From the NCBI RefSeq assembly GCF_900141855.1, contig NZ_FQYU01000001.1:1151402-1215401 (forward strand): a stretch of DNA of 64,000 bases, read 5' to 3'. This stretch comes from Pseudozobellia thermophila (GTDB lineage Bacteria > Bacteroidota > Bacteroidia > Flavobacteriales > Flavobacteriaceae). Positions 44,591 to 54,010 of this stretch are shown piece by piece (within the stretch, counting starts at the first letter, position 1; every line of letters starts with the position of its first letter). The position numbers and the translations under genes were made by a program. The notes beneath the pieces were generated by a model that was not told the origin of the DNA, searched no databases, and worked only from the letters and a program-made list of their open reading frames with translations.

Positions 44591-45523
44591 TTACTTGTTA
44601 TCGAGTTGAATTCTTTCAACCGCTTTGATTCGGTCTGCAAAGAAACCACTTTTTTCCGGATATTTCAAACTTAAAATTTTGTAGGCCTGAATGGCTTTTT
44701 TGTACTTTTTTTGTTCCAAATATACCTTGGCCAATGTCTCGGTCATCAATTCTTTCTTGTCGATCTTGACCGAATCGGCGATAGCTACCTTAGGGGCTTC
44801 CTTGTTGGGGCTGATTTTTGGGTTTTCGGCGATGAACTTGTCTATCAATTCGAATTTTTTCTTCTTTAAGACGTCTTCCTCCAAGGGGAAATTTGTGGTC
44901 CCTTTGGTCTTTGTCGGCTCGGGGGCGGTATGTTCGGGCTTTTCTTCATCGCGCTTGACCGATTTGAACGCCGTTAACTGGAGCCATTCGCCAAAGGAGT
45001 ATTTTTCCTTTTTCGTGAAGGGCAGGGGATGGCCCATTTCCAGCTCTTTTTGGGCCCTTGCCTTCGAGGCTTTGATCTCTTCGTCTATCTTAGGGTCTTT
45101 CGAGGTAAAGAGCTTGGGGTCTAGAATGGTTTCGGCCTCTTCTTTTGAAAGGGGGATGGGGGTGTCTTTGACTTGCTCCTTTTTCGGGTGTTTTTCTGTC
45201 GCCTTGACCTCCTCCGATACGATGTCGGTTTCCGCCAAAGTGTCCTTCTTGCCCGAGATGGTATCGGCTATGGTGTTTTGCAGGAATTCTTGCGAGGTTA
45301 TAAAATCGAACAGTACGTCGCGGTCGGCGGTATAGGCGGCGGTCAATTTAAGGGCATTGTTGTACTTGAAGCTGTTCAGGTTTTTAAGGCCTTTGAGGTG
45401 CAGTGCCCGGGCCGCTTGAAAATACGGATACTCTTCGAGTACCTCCTCCAGCTGCTTGGTCTGGATGGGCGTAACCACCTTATCGGGGTTCTGGAGCAAA
45501 TATGTAAAATCTTTTACATTCAT
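44591..45523 (-). CDS. TPR-like cytoplasmic protein, function unknown
   Basis: About 310 residues from the ATG at 45523 (M-N-V-K-D-F-T-Y-L-L). The frame is open to 45562, which would overlap lptE. The N-terminus (P-Y-F-Q-A-A-R-A-L-H-L-K-G-L) and C-terminus (L-A-K-V-Y-L-E-Q-K-K-Y-K-K-A-I-Q-A-Y) look like tetratricopeptide repeats, with a long charged, probably disordered middle. No signal peptide is visible. It lies between lptE and secG with short gaps, so it may link these membrane-export functions, but no function can be assigned. Confidence 0.78.
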   Translation of the reverse strand: MNVKDFTYLLQNPDKVVTPIQTKQLEEVLEEYPYFQAARALHLKGLKNLNSFKYNNALKLTAAYTADRDVLFDFITSQEFLQNTIADTISGKKDTLAETDIVSEEVKATEKHPKKEQVKDTPIPLSKEEAETILDPKLFTSKDPKIDEEIKASKARAQKELEMGHPLPFTKKEKYSFGEWLQLTAFKSVKRDEEKPEHTAPEPTKTKGTTNFPLEEDVLKKKKFELIDKFIAENPKISPNKEAPKVAIADSVKIDKKELMTETLAKVYLEQKKYKKAIQAYKILSLKYPEKSGFFADRIKAVERIQLDNK

Positions 45524-45555
45524 GTTCGGTGCTGCACTACAGGCTTCGGTCTTTG

Positions 45556-46074
45556 CTACCAATCGGCCAAAGAGGCGTTAAAGATATCCTGGGTTATACG
45601 TTCGAAGATAACCTCGAGGGCTTCGTCCTTTACCGATGATAATTGAACGCTGTCGTCGTAATCGTAGAAAAACGAAAAGCGCTGCTCGAAATCGGCATCT
45701 TCCTTGGTCTTGTTGTAAAAACGCACATTTACGGCCATCGACAGCCTGTTCTGGGCCGCGGTTTGGTTGGCTGTGGCGCTCATGGGCGAAATGCGATATT
45801 CCACAATTTCCCCTTCATATAAAAGGTCTCCGTTCGAGCTGACCAGGTCGAGGCTGGTCTGGTTAAGGATCCGGTCTTGCAGGGCCAGGGTAAAATCGCG
45901 TTCGAGGCCGGGTTCAAAGGTAGACCCCGGATTTTGGGTCGCGTAATTCTGAAATGTAGGTATCGTAAAGGTGGTGGCCGTACCCACATTGCCCCCTGTA
46001 AAATTGTATACGCCGCAACCTTGTAGGCAAATGGCGGTAAGTGATAATACCAGGTATGTTTTTAATCGTTTCAA
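45556..46074 (-). CDS. lptE: LPS-assembly lipoprotein LptE family
   Basis: A 172-residue lipoprotein. The signal ends L-Q-G-C (Cys20) followed by G-V-Y-N-F-T-G-G, a start typical of Bacteroidota LptE. The rest is an alpha/beta domain with Y-E-G-E-I-V-E-Y-R-I-S-P. LptE plugs the LptD barrel for LPS insertion in the outer membrane. It lies 18 bases after the sigma-54 activator gene. LptC is encoded at 6.3 kb. Confidence 0.87.
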   Translation of the reverse strand: MKRLKTYLVLSLTAICLQGCGVYNFTGGNVGTATTFTIPTFQNYATQNPGSTFEPGLERDFTLALQDRILNQTSLDLVSSNGDLLYEGEIVEYRISPMSATANQTAAQNRLSMAVNVRFYNKTKEDADFEQRFSFFYDYDDSVQLSSVKDEALEVIFERITQDIFNASLADW

Positions 46075-46092
46075 TGCTCGCTGTGTTAAGGG

Positions 46093-47361
46093 TTAAAGGT
46101 CGTACTGTTTGATCTTTCTGTAAAGGGTGCGCTCCGATATACCGAGTTCTGCGGCTGCCGCCTTGCGTTTTCCCTTGTTGCGCTCCAACGACTTTCTGAT
46201 CAATTCTACCTCCTTTTCCTGTAAAGATAGGGTTTCTTCTTCCTCTATTTCCTCGGCAAAATGGTATTTGTCCTCTACCGGGGGACGGCTCGACGTGTGC
46301 TCGGCCTGGGGCTCGGGCAAGTGAAGGACTTCGAGGGCCGAGCGCCCATCGTCTTGTAGATCCTCACCATTTTCCCCGTAAATCTTGCGAATTAGGCCCT
46401 GGTTTTCTTCCTGCACCTTTTCGCCGTCGTTGTTTTTCATGAGTTCGAGCGTCAACTTCTTAAGGTCGTTCAGGTCGCTCTTCATGTCGAAAAGCACCTT
46501 GTACAAGATTTCCCTCTCGTTGCTGAAATCGCTTTCGGACTTCTTCTGGCCTACCACGGCCGGCAGGTTGGTACCGTTCGAACTGGGCAAGTAGCTGTTA
46601 AGGGTTTCCCACGAAACCGAACGGCTGGCTTCAAGTACGGAAATCTGTTCGGCGATATTGCGCAATTGCCTAATGTTGCCGGGCCAACGGTATTTGACCA
46701 ACAGGTCGATGGCATCGTCTTCCAGCCGAATGGTGGGCATTTTGTACTTCTGCCCGAAGTCGGAGGCGAATTTTCGAAACAGCAGATGGATGTCGCCCTG
46801 CCGCTCGCGCAAGGGCGGAATATTGATTTCAACGGTGCTGAGCCTGTAGTAAAGGTCTTCGCGGAATTTCTCGCGCTTGATCGCCTCGAACATGTTGACG
46901 TTGGTGGCGGCCACGATCCTGACGTTGGTTTTTTGCACCTGTGAGGAGCCTACCTTCAAGAATTCGCCGTTTTCAAGAACACGCAATAGGCGCACTTGGG
47001 TGGTTAGGGGCAATTCGCCGACCTCGTCGAGAAAGATGGTGCCGCCATCGGCCACTTCAAAATATCCGCTGCGGGTTTGCGTGGCACCTGTAAAGGCCCC
47101 TTTTTCATGGCCGAAAAGCTCACTGTCTATGGTTCCTTCGGGTATGGCACCGCAGTTTACCGCAATGTATTTCGCGTGCTTGCGGTGCGATAGGGAGTGG
47201 ATTATTTTCGGTATGGCCTCTTTGCCCACCCCGCTCTCCCCGGTAACCAATACCGAGATATCGGTAGGGGCTACCTGTACCGCCTTCTCGATGGCCCGAT
47301 TGAGCTTCGGGTCGTTTCCGATGATCTCAAAGCGTTGCTTTATGGCTTGTATGTTTTCCAT
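46093..47361 (-). CDS. Sigma-54-dependent activator without sensory domain
   Basis: A 422-residue enhancer-binding protein. The AAA+ domain starts almost at the N-terminus: Walker A G-E-S-G-V-G-K-E (41-48), the sigma-54-contacting G-A-F-T-G-A (88-93) and an intact Walker B. There is no receiver, PAS or GAF domain. A linker of about 130 residues (residues 255-380) leads to a Fis-type helix-turn-helix (K-R-K-A-A-A-A-E-L-G-I-S-E-R-T-L-Y-R-K). It activates RNA polymerase-sigma-54 promoters. Its activity must be set by amount or by a partner protein. It sits between miaB and lptE in one transcript. Confidence 0.92.
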   Translation of the reverse strand: MENIQAIKQRFEIIGNDPKLNRAIEKAVQVAPTDISVLVTGESGVGKEAIPKIIHSLSHRKHAKYIAVNCGAIPEGTIDSELFGHEKGAFTGATQTRSGYFEVADGGTIFLDEVGELPLTTQVRLLRVLENGEFLKVGSSQVQKTNVRIVAATNVNMFEAIKREKFREDLYYRLSTVEINIPPLRERQGDIHLLFRKFASDFGQKYKMPTIRLEDDAIDLLVKYRWPGNIRQLRNIAEQISVLEASRSVSWETLNSYLPSSNGTNLPAVVGQKKSESDFSNEREILYKVLFDMKSDLNDLKKLTLELMKNNDGEKVQEENQGLIRKIYGENGEDLQDDGRSALEVLHLPEPQAEHTSSRPPVEDKYHFAEEIEEEETLSLQEKEVELIRKSLERNKGKRKAAAAELGISERTLYRKIKQYDL

Positions 47362-47439
47362 AGTACTAGAAAACCCACATATCGTGGGACTGTTTTTTTT
47401 GATTAACGCGCTTCCTTCAAAACGAAGGGACGAATCACA

Positions 47440-48888
47440 TTAAACGTTGTTGTCAGAATAACCGACGGCCTTTCCGATGAGGGTGGCCGATGTGCAATCG
47501 TCCATCCGGACCATTACAAAATCGCCAACCTTGTAATTTTCCTTGGGAAATACGGCGACCGTATTCTGGGAGTTTCTTCCCATCCAATGTTCCTCCGATT
47601 TTTTTGAGGTTCCCTCGATCAAAACCTCTTGGACTTTTCCTAGGTGTTGCTCGGTGCGTTCCTGGCAGTGGCGACGTTGTAGTTCGATTATCTCAGCCAA
47701 CCTTCTCTTCTTGACCTCGGCGGGTACGTCATCGGTCAATTTTCTTTCGGCAAGGGTTCCCGGTCTTTCGGAATAGGCGAACATAAAACCGTAATCGTAC
47801 TTCACGTACTCCATCAGCGACAAGGTGTCTTGATGGTCTTGTTCGGTTTCCGTTGGAAATCCGGTGATCATGTCTTGCGATATGGCACAATCGGGTATTA
47901 TGGCCTTTATGTTGTCGATGAGTTCAAAATACTCCTCCCGCGTATGCAGGCGGTTCATCGCCTTTAAGATACGGTTGCTCCCGCTCTGAACGGGCAGGTG
48001 TATGTAATTGCAGATGTTCTCGTACTTGGCCATGGTACGGATCACGTCCAAGGTCATGTCCTGGGGGTTGGAGGTCGAGAAACGAATGCGCATGCGGGGC
48101 TGTGCCAAAGCTACCTTTTCCAGTAGTTGTGCAAAATCGACCGCCGTGGCCTTCTGCATTTCGGAGGCCTTGGCAAAGTCCTTTTTTAGGCCGCCGCCAT
48201 ACCACAGGTAGCTGTCGACGTTCTGTCCCAGCAGGGTAACCTCCCTATAGCCCTTTTCCCACAGGTCGTTTACCTCGTCGACGATCGATTGCGGGTCCCG
48301 ACTGCGTTCGCGGCCCCGGGTAAAGGGTACGACGCAGAAGGTGCACATGTTGTCGCATCCCCGGGTAATGGATACAAATGCCGTAACGCCGTTGGAGTTC
48401 AGCCTGACAGGGGCTACATCGCCATAGGTCTCGTCTTTTGAAAGTATGACGTTTACCGCGTTCCTTCCCTCGTCTATCTCTTGAATGAGGTTGGGCAGGT
48501 CTTTGTAGGCATCCGGACCTACCACCATATCAACTATTTTCTCCTCTTCGAGAAATTTGTGTTTTAAACGCTCGGCCATACAGCCCAAGACCCCCACTTT
48601 CATGTGGGGCCTGTCCTTTTTGATGGCATTGAATTTCTCAAGGCGCTTTCTGACGGTCAGTTCGGCCTTTTCCCGAATGGAGCAGGTGTTCACCAATACA
48701 AGGTCTGCTTCCTTCAGCTCCTGTGTCGTATTGAAGCCTTCGTTGGAAAGAATGGACGCTACTATCTCACTGTCGGAAAAATTCATCTGACAGCCATAGC
48801 TTTCAATGTAAAGTTTCCGACTGTTGGTGTTTTTTTTCTCCAACGATAGGGCGGAGCCCTGAACCGATTCGTCAATTGTTTTTTCCAT
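47440..48888 (-). CDS. miaB: tRNA-2-methylthio-N6-isopentenyladenosine synthase
   Basis: A 482-residue radical-SAM methylthiotransferase that adds the methylthio group to i6A37 in tRNAs reading UNN codons. It has three N-terminal cluster cysteines ([19 protein letters not shown]), the radical-SAM motif C-D-N-M-C-T-F-C and a C-terminal TRAM domain. It heads the operon that continues with the sigma-54 activator, lptE, the TPR-like gene and secG, and has a full Bacteroidota promoter upstream. Confidence 0.97.
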   Translation of the reverse strand: MEKTIDESVQGSALSLEKKNTNSRKLYIESYGCQMNFSDSEIVASILSNEGFNTTQELKEADLVLVNTCSIREKAELTVRKRLEKFNAIKKDRPHMKVGVLGCMAERLKHKFLEEEKIVDMVVGPDAYKDLPNLIQEIDEGRNAVNVILSKDETYGDVAPVRLNSNGVTAFVSITRGCDNMCTFCVVPFTRGRERSRDPQSIVDEVNDLWEKGYREVTLLGQNVDSYLWYGGGLKKDFAKASEMQKATAVDFAQLLEKVALAQPRMRIRFSTSNPQDMTLDVIRTMAKYENICNYIHLPVQSGSNRILKAMNRLHTREEYFELIDNIKAIIPDCAISQDMITGFPTETEQDHQDTLSLMEYVKYDYGFMFAYSERPGTLAERKLTDDVPAEVKKRRLAEIIELQRRHCQERTEQHLGKVQEVLIEGTSKKSEEHWMGRNSQNTVAVFPKENYKVGDFVMVRMDDCTSATLIGKAVGYSDNNV

Positions 48889-48920
48889 ACGCTGTTTTTC
48901 CCTATCAAAAATACGGGCAG

Positions 48921-48953
48921 CAAATATAGGGCTTTAAACAGTTTTATGACAAA
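48921..48953 (-). promoter_or_regulatory. Promoter of the miaB operon
   Basis: On the minus strand TTTG (48950-48953), a 21-nt spacer and TATATTTG (48921-48928) form a full housekeeping promoter. A second -7-like TATTTTTG lies closer to the ATG. Confidence 0.75.
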
Positions 48954-49053
48954 TTGACAGTGAATTTTAATACTATTTTATAACAAGGGCAAGAAGTACG
49001 TATTTGGAGCCTGATTTAAATAATTCTTAGTAATTTGGGAAAAACCTTGACGT

Positions 49054-49782
49054 ATGGATTTTGAACAGACGATTGCCCGTATAGCCCATAGCGAACCCCT
49101 TGATTTTGGGAGTATTTTTAGCCGCTCCATCGAGCTCTTTAAAAAAGTGTGGCTGCAGGGTTTCTTGGTCCTTCTCCTCACCTTCGTGCTGATACTTCCT
49201 TTTTATATCCTGTTGTACGGCCCTATGCTGATGGCAGGGATTACGGATCCCGAAATGTTGGGGCGCGATGAAATGGATCCGGCCCTTATGCGGGCCATGA
49301 TCGTGCTGGTCCCGGTGGTTGTACTTGGTGTCATGACGGTTTCTACCGCCCTCAACGCAGCGTTTTTGAGAATCTGCATGTTGAAGGATACGACGGGCGA
49401 TGGGCCCGACGATTACTTTTATTACTTCAGGGAGGGAAGATGGAAGAAAGGCTTTTTTCTTGGGCTTGTCATATTGGGGCTTTCCCTATTGGGCGCAGCG
49501 CTCTGTGGTATTGGGATTTTGTACTTTATCGTGCCCATTTCGTTGATGCCGGCCTTTTACGCGTTCAACGAATCATTGACTCCCATTGAAATCGCCAAGG
49601 CCAGCTTTCGATTGGGGAACAAAAATTGGCTGACCATCTTCGGCCTGATTATCGTAATGGGGCTCTTGGCCGAACTGGGGGTGTTTTTGTGTTTGGTCGG
49701 TGTGTTCTTTACCGCCATGCTCGCCAAAATACCCACATACTTTATATATAAGGATGCCGTGCAAACGGAACGGGAAGGTTGA
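49054..49782 (+). CDS. Polytopic membrane protein, function unknown
   Basis: A 242-residue protein with about five membrane helices (about 35-58, 85-112, 135-160, 180-205, 210-235). The amphipathic N-terminus (D-F-G-S-I-F-S-R-S-I-E-L-F-K-K-V-W) resembles the lead-in of many Bacteroidota membrane proteins sometimes misannotated as beta-carotene monooxygenase. No catalytic motif is visible. It is divergent from miaB and 86 bp before the LVIVD lipoprotein. Confidence 0.72.
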   Translation: MDFEQTIARIAHSEPLDFGSIFSRSIELFKKVWLQGFLVLLLTFVLILPFYILLYGPMLMAGITDPEMLGRDEMDPALMRAMIVLVPVVVLGVMTVSTALNAAFLRICMLKDTTGDGPDDYFYYFREGRWKKGFFLGLVILGLSLLGAALCGIGILYFIVPISLMPAFYAFNESLTPIEIAKASFRLGNKNWLTIFGLIIVMGLLAELGVFLCLVGVFFTAMLAKIPTYFIYKDAVQTEREG

Positions 49783-49868
49783 TCAATTTGGCTTCGTGGG
49801 GCTTCCGTAAACGCAACTATTGGTAAAAAAATACATCTAGTACAAAAGAAGAACCAATACCGAGTGTT

Positions 49869-51158
49869 ATGAAAAAGAGTTTTTACCTATTGCTTGTGGT
49901 GCTGACTACGGTCTTTGTTTCCTGTTCCGATGACGAAGGCGATGGCCTTAAAAAAGAATATTTGATCGCTACCCCCATTACCTCCGACCTGAGACAATTC
50001 AAGGAAGAGGCCGTGGCGGTAAGCGAACCTGTGCCGATTCAACAATCGGGCAAAATATATGCCTATAAGGAATATGTTTTTGTAAACGACGTCAACCGGG
50101 GCTTCCACATATTGGACAATAGTAATCCTGAGGCACCGGAGAACGTTGCCTTTATCAAGCTTGAGGGCAATAACGACATCTCGGTCAAGAACGATCGTTT
50201 GTATGCCGATAGTTATGGCGATTTGGTCATTTTTGATATTGCCGATATTGATAATATTCCCGAGGCCAAGCGAATAGAGAATGCGATTTACCAGCAATAT
50301 TGGTGCACCGTAGGCTTTGATGTCGACTGGCCAGAGGCGGATTATTACGACTACGGTGACTTTGATGCGGGTTCGGAGGCCATAATTGGTTGGGAGGTAA
50401 AGACCGAAAGCTTGTCGGAAGAGGAATTTGGAAACCGGTTTGGGTATCCCGACATAGACTTGGCCTGGGAGTCGTTCAATGCCGATTCGTCCGCAGGGGA
50501 GCCAACGGTCGGTCAAGGCGGGTCACTGGCGCGGTTCAAGATCGTGGGCGACTACCTGTACGCGGTGGACTGGTCGAGCATCAGTATTTTTGATATTTCC
50601 GATTTGGACGACCCAAAGGTACTTGACGATGTGTATACCGAAGCTGCCATAGAGACGATCTACAACCAGGGCGACGTTCTTTTTTTGGGAGGCCCCCAAG
50701 GTATGTACATATACGATATCAGTGTGCCCAGTAAGCCGGCCTTCGTCGGGGAGTTCGTGCACGGAACGGCCTGCGACCCCGTGGTGGTGGATGGCGATAT
50801 CGCCTTTGTGACCCTAAGGGGCGAAAACTCGTGCGGGGGAACCGAAAGCGGGCTGTATATTGTCGACCTGACCCATTTGGCCAGTCCCGAGCTCAGAAAA
50901 TTTTATCCTTTGGAAGGGCCGTACGGACTTGGCTTTAAAGACGACAAATTGTTCATATGCGACGGGGCGGCAGGTCTGAAGGTCTACGATAAGAGCGATG
51001 TCGACGACCTCAAGTTGCTAAATCAATTTGAAGATATCGTTACCTACGATGTAATACCTATGGAAAATTCACTCTTGATGATCGGCGATAAGATGTTGTA
51101 CCAATACGAATACCTCGAAGGGGATATTCGCTTGATAAGCACCTTTGACCTGAATTGA
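49869..51158 (+). CDS. LVIVD-repeat beta-propeller lipoprotein
   Basis: A 429-residue lipoprotein. The signal ends F-V-S-C-S-D-D-E (Cys19); the acidic residues after the lipobox fit surface export in Bacteroidota. The body is a beta-propeller of LVIVD-type repeats, visible as G-D-L-V-I-F-D-I-A-D-I, S-I-S-I-F-D-I-S-D-L, G-M-Y-I-Y-D-I-S and G-L-Y-I-V-D-L-T. Such propellers bind partners or ligands and usually lack enzymatic activity. A terminator separates it from topA. Confidence 0.85.
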   Translation: MKKSFYLLLVVLTTVFVSCSDDEGDGLKKEYLIATPITSDLRQFKEEAVAVSEPVPIQQSGKIYAYKEYVFVNDVNRGFHILDNSNPEAPENVAFIKLEGNNDISVKNDRLYADSYGDLVIFDIADIDNIPEAKRIENAIYQQYWCTVGFDVDWPEADYYDYGDFDAGSEAIIGWEVKTESLSEEEFGNRFGYPDIDLAWESFNADSSAGEPTVGQGGSLARFKIVGDYLYAVDWSSISIFDISDLDDPKVLDDVYTEAAIETIYNQGDVLFLGGPQGMYIYDISVPSKPAFVGEFVHGTACDPVVVDGDIAFVTLRGENSCGGTESGLYIVDLTHLASPELRKFYPLEGPYGLGFKDDKLFICDGAAGLKVYDKSDVDDLKLLNQFEDIVTYDVIPMENSLLMIGDKMLYQYEYLEGDIRLISTFDLN

Positions 51159-51181
51159 CAAGGCATAATAAATCCGCTCAG

Positions 51182-51207
51182 CGCCCCGTTATATCGGGGC
51201 GTTTTTT
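51182..51207 (+). terminator. Terminator after the LVIVD lipoprotein gene
   Basis: A 7-bp GC-rich stem (CGCCCCG/CGGGGCG) with a 6-nt loop and a run of T, 23 bases after the stop codon. Confidence 0.88.
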
Positions 51208-51250
51208 GTCCCTATACTATATGGTATAGGGGCGAATTAAAAATTTCAAT

Positions 51251-51258
51251 TACTTTTG
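51251..51258 (+). promoter_or_regulatory. -7 box before topA
   Basis: TACTTTTG matches TAnnTTTG, 19 bases before the topA ATG. No -33 TTTG is visible at the usual spacing. Confidence 0.45.
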
Positions 51259-51277
51259 TTGCATCAAAAAACCGTGA

Positions 51278-53770
51278 ATGGCCAAGAATTTAGTAATAGT
51301 AGAGTCCCCAGCAAAGGCGAAGACCATAGAGAAATTTTTAGGAAAGGATTATAAGGTGGAGTCCAGTTTCGGGCACATTGCCGATTTGCCTTCCAAAGAA
51401 CTAGGGGTAGATGTCGACAACGATTTTCAGCCCAAGTATATCGTTGATAGCGACAAAAAAGCCCTTGTGAAGAAACTACGGGACTTGGCCAACAAAGCGG
51501 AGACCATTTGGTTGGCGAGTGATGAAGACCGCGAGGGGGAAGCCATTTCCTGGCACTTGGCCGAGACCTTGAAACTCGATAAAAGCAAGACCAAGCGAAT
51601 AGTCTTTAACTCCATTACCAAAAATGCGATTCAAAAGGCTATTGAAAACCCAAGGGAAATAGATTATAACCTTGTCAATGCCCAACAGGCACGGCGGGTA
51701 CTTGACCGTTTGGTGGGATACGAACTTTCGCCCGTACTATGGAAGAAGATCAAGCCGGGCCTGTCGGCCGGTAGGGTGCAATCGGTAGCGGTAAGGCTGA
51801 TCGTGGAGCGCGAAAGGGAGATAGAGGCGTTTACCCCCGAGGCTTCCTTCAGGGTGTCCGCCGAATTCAAGACCTTGGATGGCAACGTTTTTTCCGCCAA
51901 ACTGAACAAAACCTTTTCCTCGAAACAAGAGGCCGAGGCATTTTTGAGAAGTAACATAGGAGCTGAGTTTTCGGTAGGCAGCTTGGATAAAAAGCCCGCC
52001 AAGAAATCCCCGGCGGCACCGTTTACGACCTCTACCTTGCAACAGGAGGCTTCCCGAAAACTTTACTTTTCGGTGGCACGGACCATGCAGGTGGCCCAGC
52101 GCTTGTACGAGGCGGGACTTATAACGTATATGAGGACCGATAGCGTCAACCTTTCAGGGGAGGCCATCAATGCGGCCAAGGAGGCCATCATAAACAATTA
52201 CGGGGAAAGATATAGCACCGTTCGTAACTTTAAGGGCAAGTCAAAGGGGGCCCAAGAGGCACACGAAGCTATTCGTCCGACCGATATAACCAACCAGTCC
52301 CCATCATTGGAGCGCGATCAAATGAAGCTGTACGAGCTTATTTGGAAACGCACCATCGCCTCACAGATGAGCGATGCCGAGTTGGAGCGGACCAATGTCA
52401 AGGTTGCCGCGAGTACCCATTCGGAACAGTTTACGGCCAACGGCGAGGTAATCAAGTTCGACGGTTTTCTCAAAGTGTATATGGAAGGGGTCGACGAAGA
52501 AGACCTTGCAGAGGAGCAAGAAGGAATGCTCCCGGCCATGAAAGTGGGCGAGGCATTGAAAAATAACTATATAACGGCCACTGAACGCTTTTCAAGGCCG
52601 CCGTACCGTTTTACGGAGGCCTCCTTGGTCAAGAAACTGGAAGAGTTGGGCATTGGCCGGCCTTCTACCTACGCTCCCACGATTTCTACGATCCAAAACA
52701 GGGGATACGTGGAAAAGGGTACCGTAGAGGGTACGCAACGCAATTATGTACAATTGCTTTTGGAAGCCGGGGAGGTGCAAGAGAAAAAACTTTCCGAAAT
52801 GGTCGGTTCCGATAAGGGAAAACTGGTGCCCACCGATATCGGTATGATCGTAAACGACTTCTTGGTAAGCCATTTTGCCAATATTTTGGACTACAACTTT
52901 ACGGCCAAGGTCGAGGAAGATTTTGATGAGATAGCCGAAGGAGATGAGGATTGGCAGAAGGTGATGAAGGACTTTTACAAGGATTTTCACCCCATGGTGC
53001 TCGATGTTCAGGAAAATGCCGACCGGGCCAGTGGCGAACGTATCTTGGGCGAAGACCCGGCGACGGGACGCCAAGTGTCCGTGCGCTTAGGGCGGTTCGG
53101 GCCGATGGTACAGATAGGTACGGTAGATGATGAGGAAAAACCCCGGTTCGCCAGCCTTTTGCCCAGCCAGTCCTTGAACACCATTACCTACGAAGAGGCC
53201 ATGGAACTCTTTAAACTTCCGAGAAAACTAGGGGTTTACGAAGGCGAGGAGGTTGAGGCGAACGTGGGAAGGTTCGGCCCCTATGTGCGTTTTGGCAAAA
53301 AATTCGTGTCCCTCGAAAAAGGGGAAAGTGCCTTCGAGGTCGATTTTGAACGTGCGGTCGAACTTATCAAGGAAAAACAAAAGGCCGATGCGCCCATCTA
53401 TGTTTATGAAGGCAAGGAGGTGACCAAGGGCACCGGTCGTTTCGGGCCCTTTATCAAATGGGACGGTATGTTCATCAACGTCAATAAAAAGTACGATTTT
53501 GACAACCTTTCGGAAGCCGATATCATCGAGCTCATCGAGGCGAAAAAGCAAAAGGAAATCGACAAGGTCGTGCAGAACTGGGAAGATGAAGGCATACGTA
53601 TCGAAAAGGCACGTTGGGGGCGGCACAATATCATCAAGGGCAAGACAAAGGTAGAATTGGCCAAAACCGTAGATGCGGCCAAGATGTCGTTGGAAGAGGC
53701 CAAGGCCTTAATTGAAAAAAAGGCACCAAAGAAAAAGGCCAAGGCCAAACCCAAGGCCAAGAAAAAATAG
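51278..53770 (+). CDS. topA: DNA topoisomerase I
   Basis: An 830-residue type IA topoisomerase that relaxes negative supercoils. It has the Toprim domain (L-V-I-V-E-S-P-A-K-A-K-T-I; later D-E-D-R-E-G-E), the catalytic Tyr284 in I-T-Y-M-R-T-D-S and the core region to about residue 590. The C-terminus has Toprim_C-type repeats (G-R-F-G-P-x-V/I at about 605, 670 and 725) instead of four-Cys zinc fingers, then a lysine/alanine/proline tail (K-K-A-P-K-K-K-A-K-A-K). It has its own promoter and terminator. Confidence 0.97.
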   Translation: MAKNLVIVESPAKAKTIEKFLGKDYKVESSFGHIADLPSKELGVDVDNDFQPKYIVDSDKKALVKKLRDLANKAETIWLASDEDREGEAISWHLAETLKLDKSKTKRIVFNSITKNAIQKAIENPREIDYNLVNAQQARRVLDRLVGYELSPVLWKKIKPGLSAGRVQSVAVRLIVEREREIEAFTPEASFRVSAEFKTLDGNVFSAKLNKTFSSKQEAEAFLRSNIGAEFSVGSLDKKPAKKSPAAPFTTSTLQQEASRKLYFSVARTMQVAQRLYEAGLITYMRTDSVNLSGEAINAAKEAIINNYGERYSTVRNFKGKSKGAQEAHEAIRPTDITNQSPSLERDQMKLYELIWKRTIASQMSDAELERTNVKVAASTHSEQFTANGEVIKFDGFLKVYMEGVDEEDLAEEQEGMLPAMKVGEALKNNYITATERFSRPPYRFTEASLVKKLEELGIGRPSTYAPTISTIQNRGYVEKGTVEGTQRNYVQLLLEAGEVQEKKLSEMVGSDKGKLVPTDIGMIVNDFLVSHFANILDYNFTAKVEEDFDEIAEGDEDWQKVMKDFYKDFHPMVLDVQENADRASGERILGEDPATGRQVSVRLGRFGPMVQIGTVDDEEKPRFASLLPSQSLNTITYEEAMELFKLPRKLGVYEGEEVEANVGRFGPYVRFGKKFVSLEKGESAFEVDFERAVELIKEKQKADAPIYVYEGKEVTKGTGRFGPFIKWDGMFINVNKKYDFDNLSEADIIELIEAKKQKEIDKVVQNWEDEGIRIEKARWGRHNIIKGKTKVELAKTVDAAKMSLEEAKALIEKKAPKKKAKAKPKAKKK

Positions 53771-53808
53771 ACCGCGACCATTGAAAGTGGGTCTGCAATA
53801 CTATCGGA

Positions 53809-53848
53809 AAAGACACCTTGGCCTGAAACACGGGCCAAGGTGTCTTTG
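53809..53848 (+). terminator. Terminator of topA
   Basis: A 13-bp stem (AGACACCTTGGCC/GGCCAAGGTGTCT) with a 9-nt loop, about 40 bases after the stop codon, followed by a T-rich stretch. Confidence 0.85.
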
Positions 53849-54010
53849 TGTTTTGGCCCTTGTGGATCGTGGTTCTTGGGGGACTTTGGTCCAAAAAAGG
53901 AAATTTATTCCCTTAATAAAGGACGATTGGCGCGCGTTACTTCATTGTCGGTTATTATCTTTGGCAAATCGAAGACCCTGGGTCTTTAGCGAAGTAATTT
54001 TTAGTATTGG

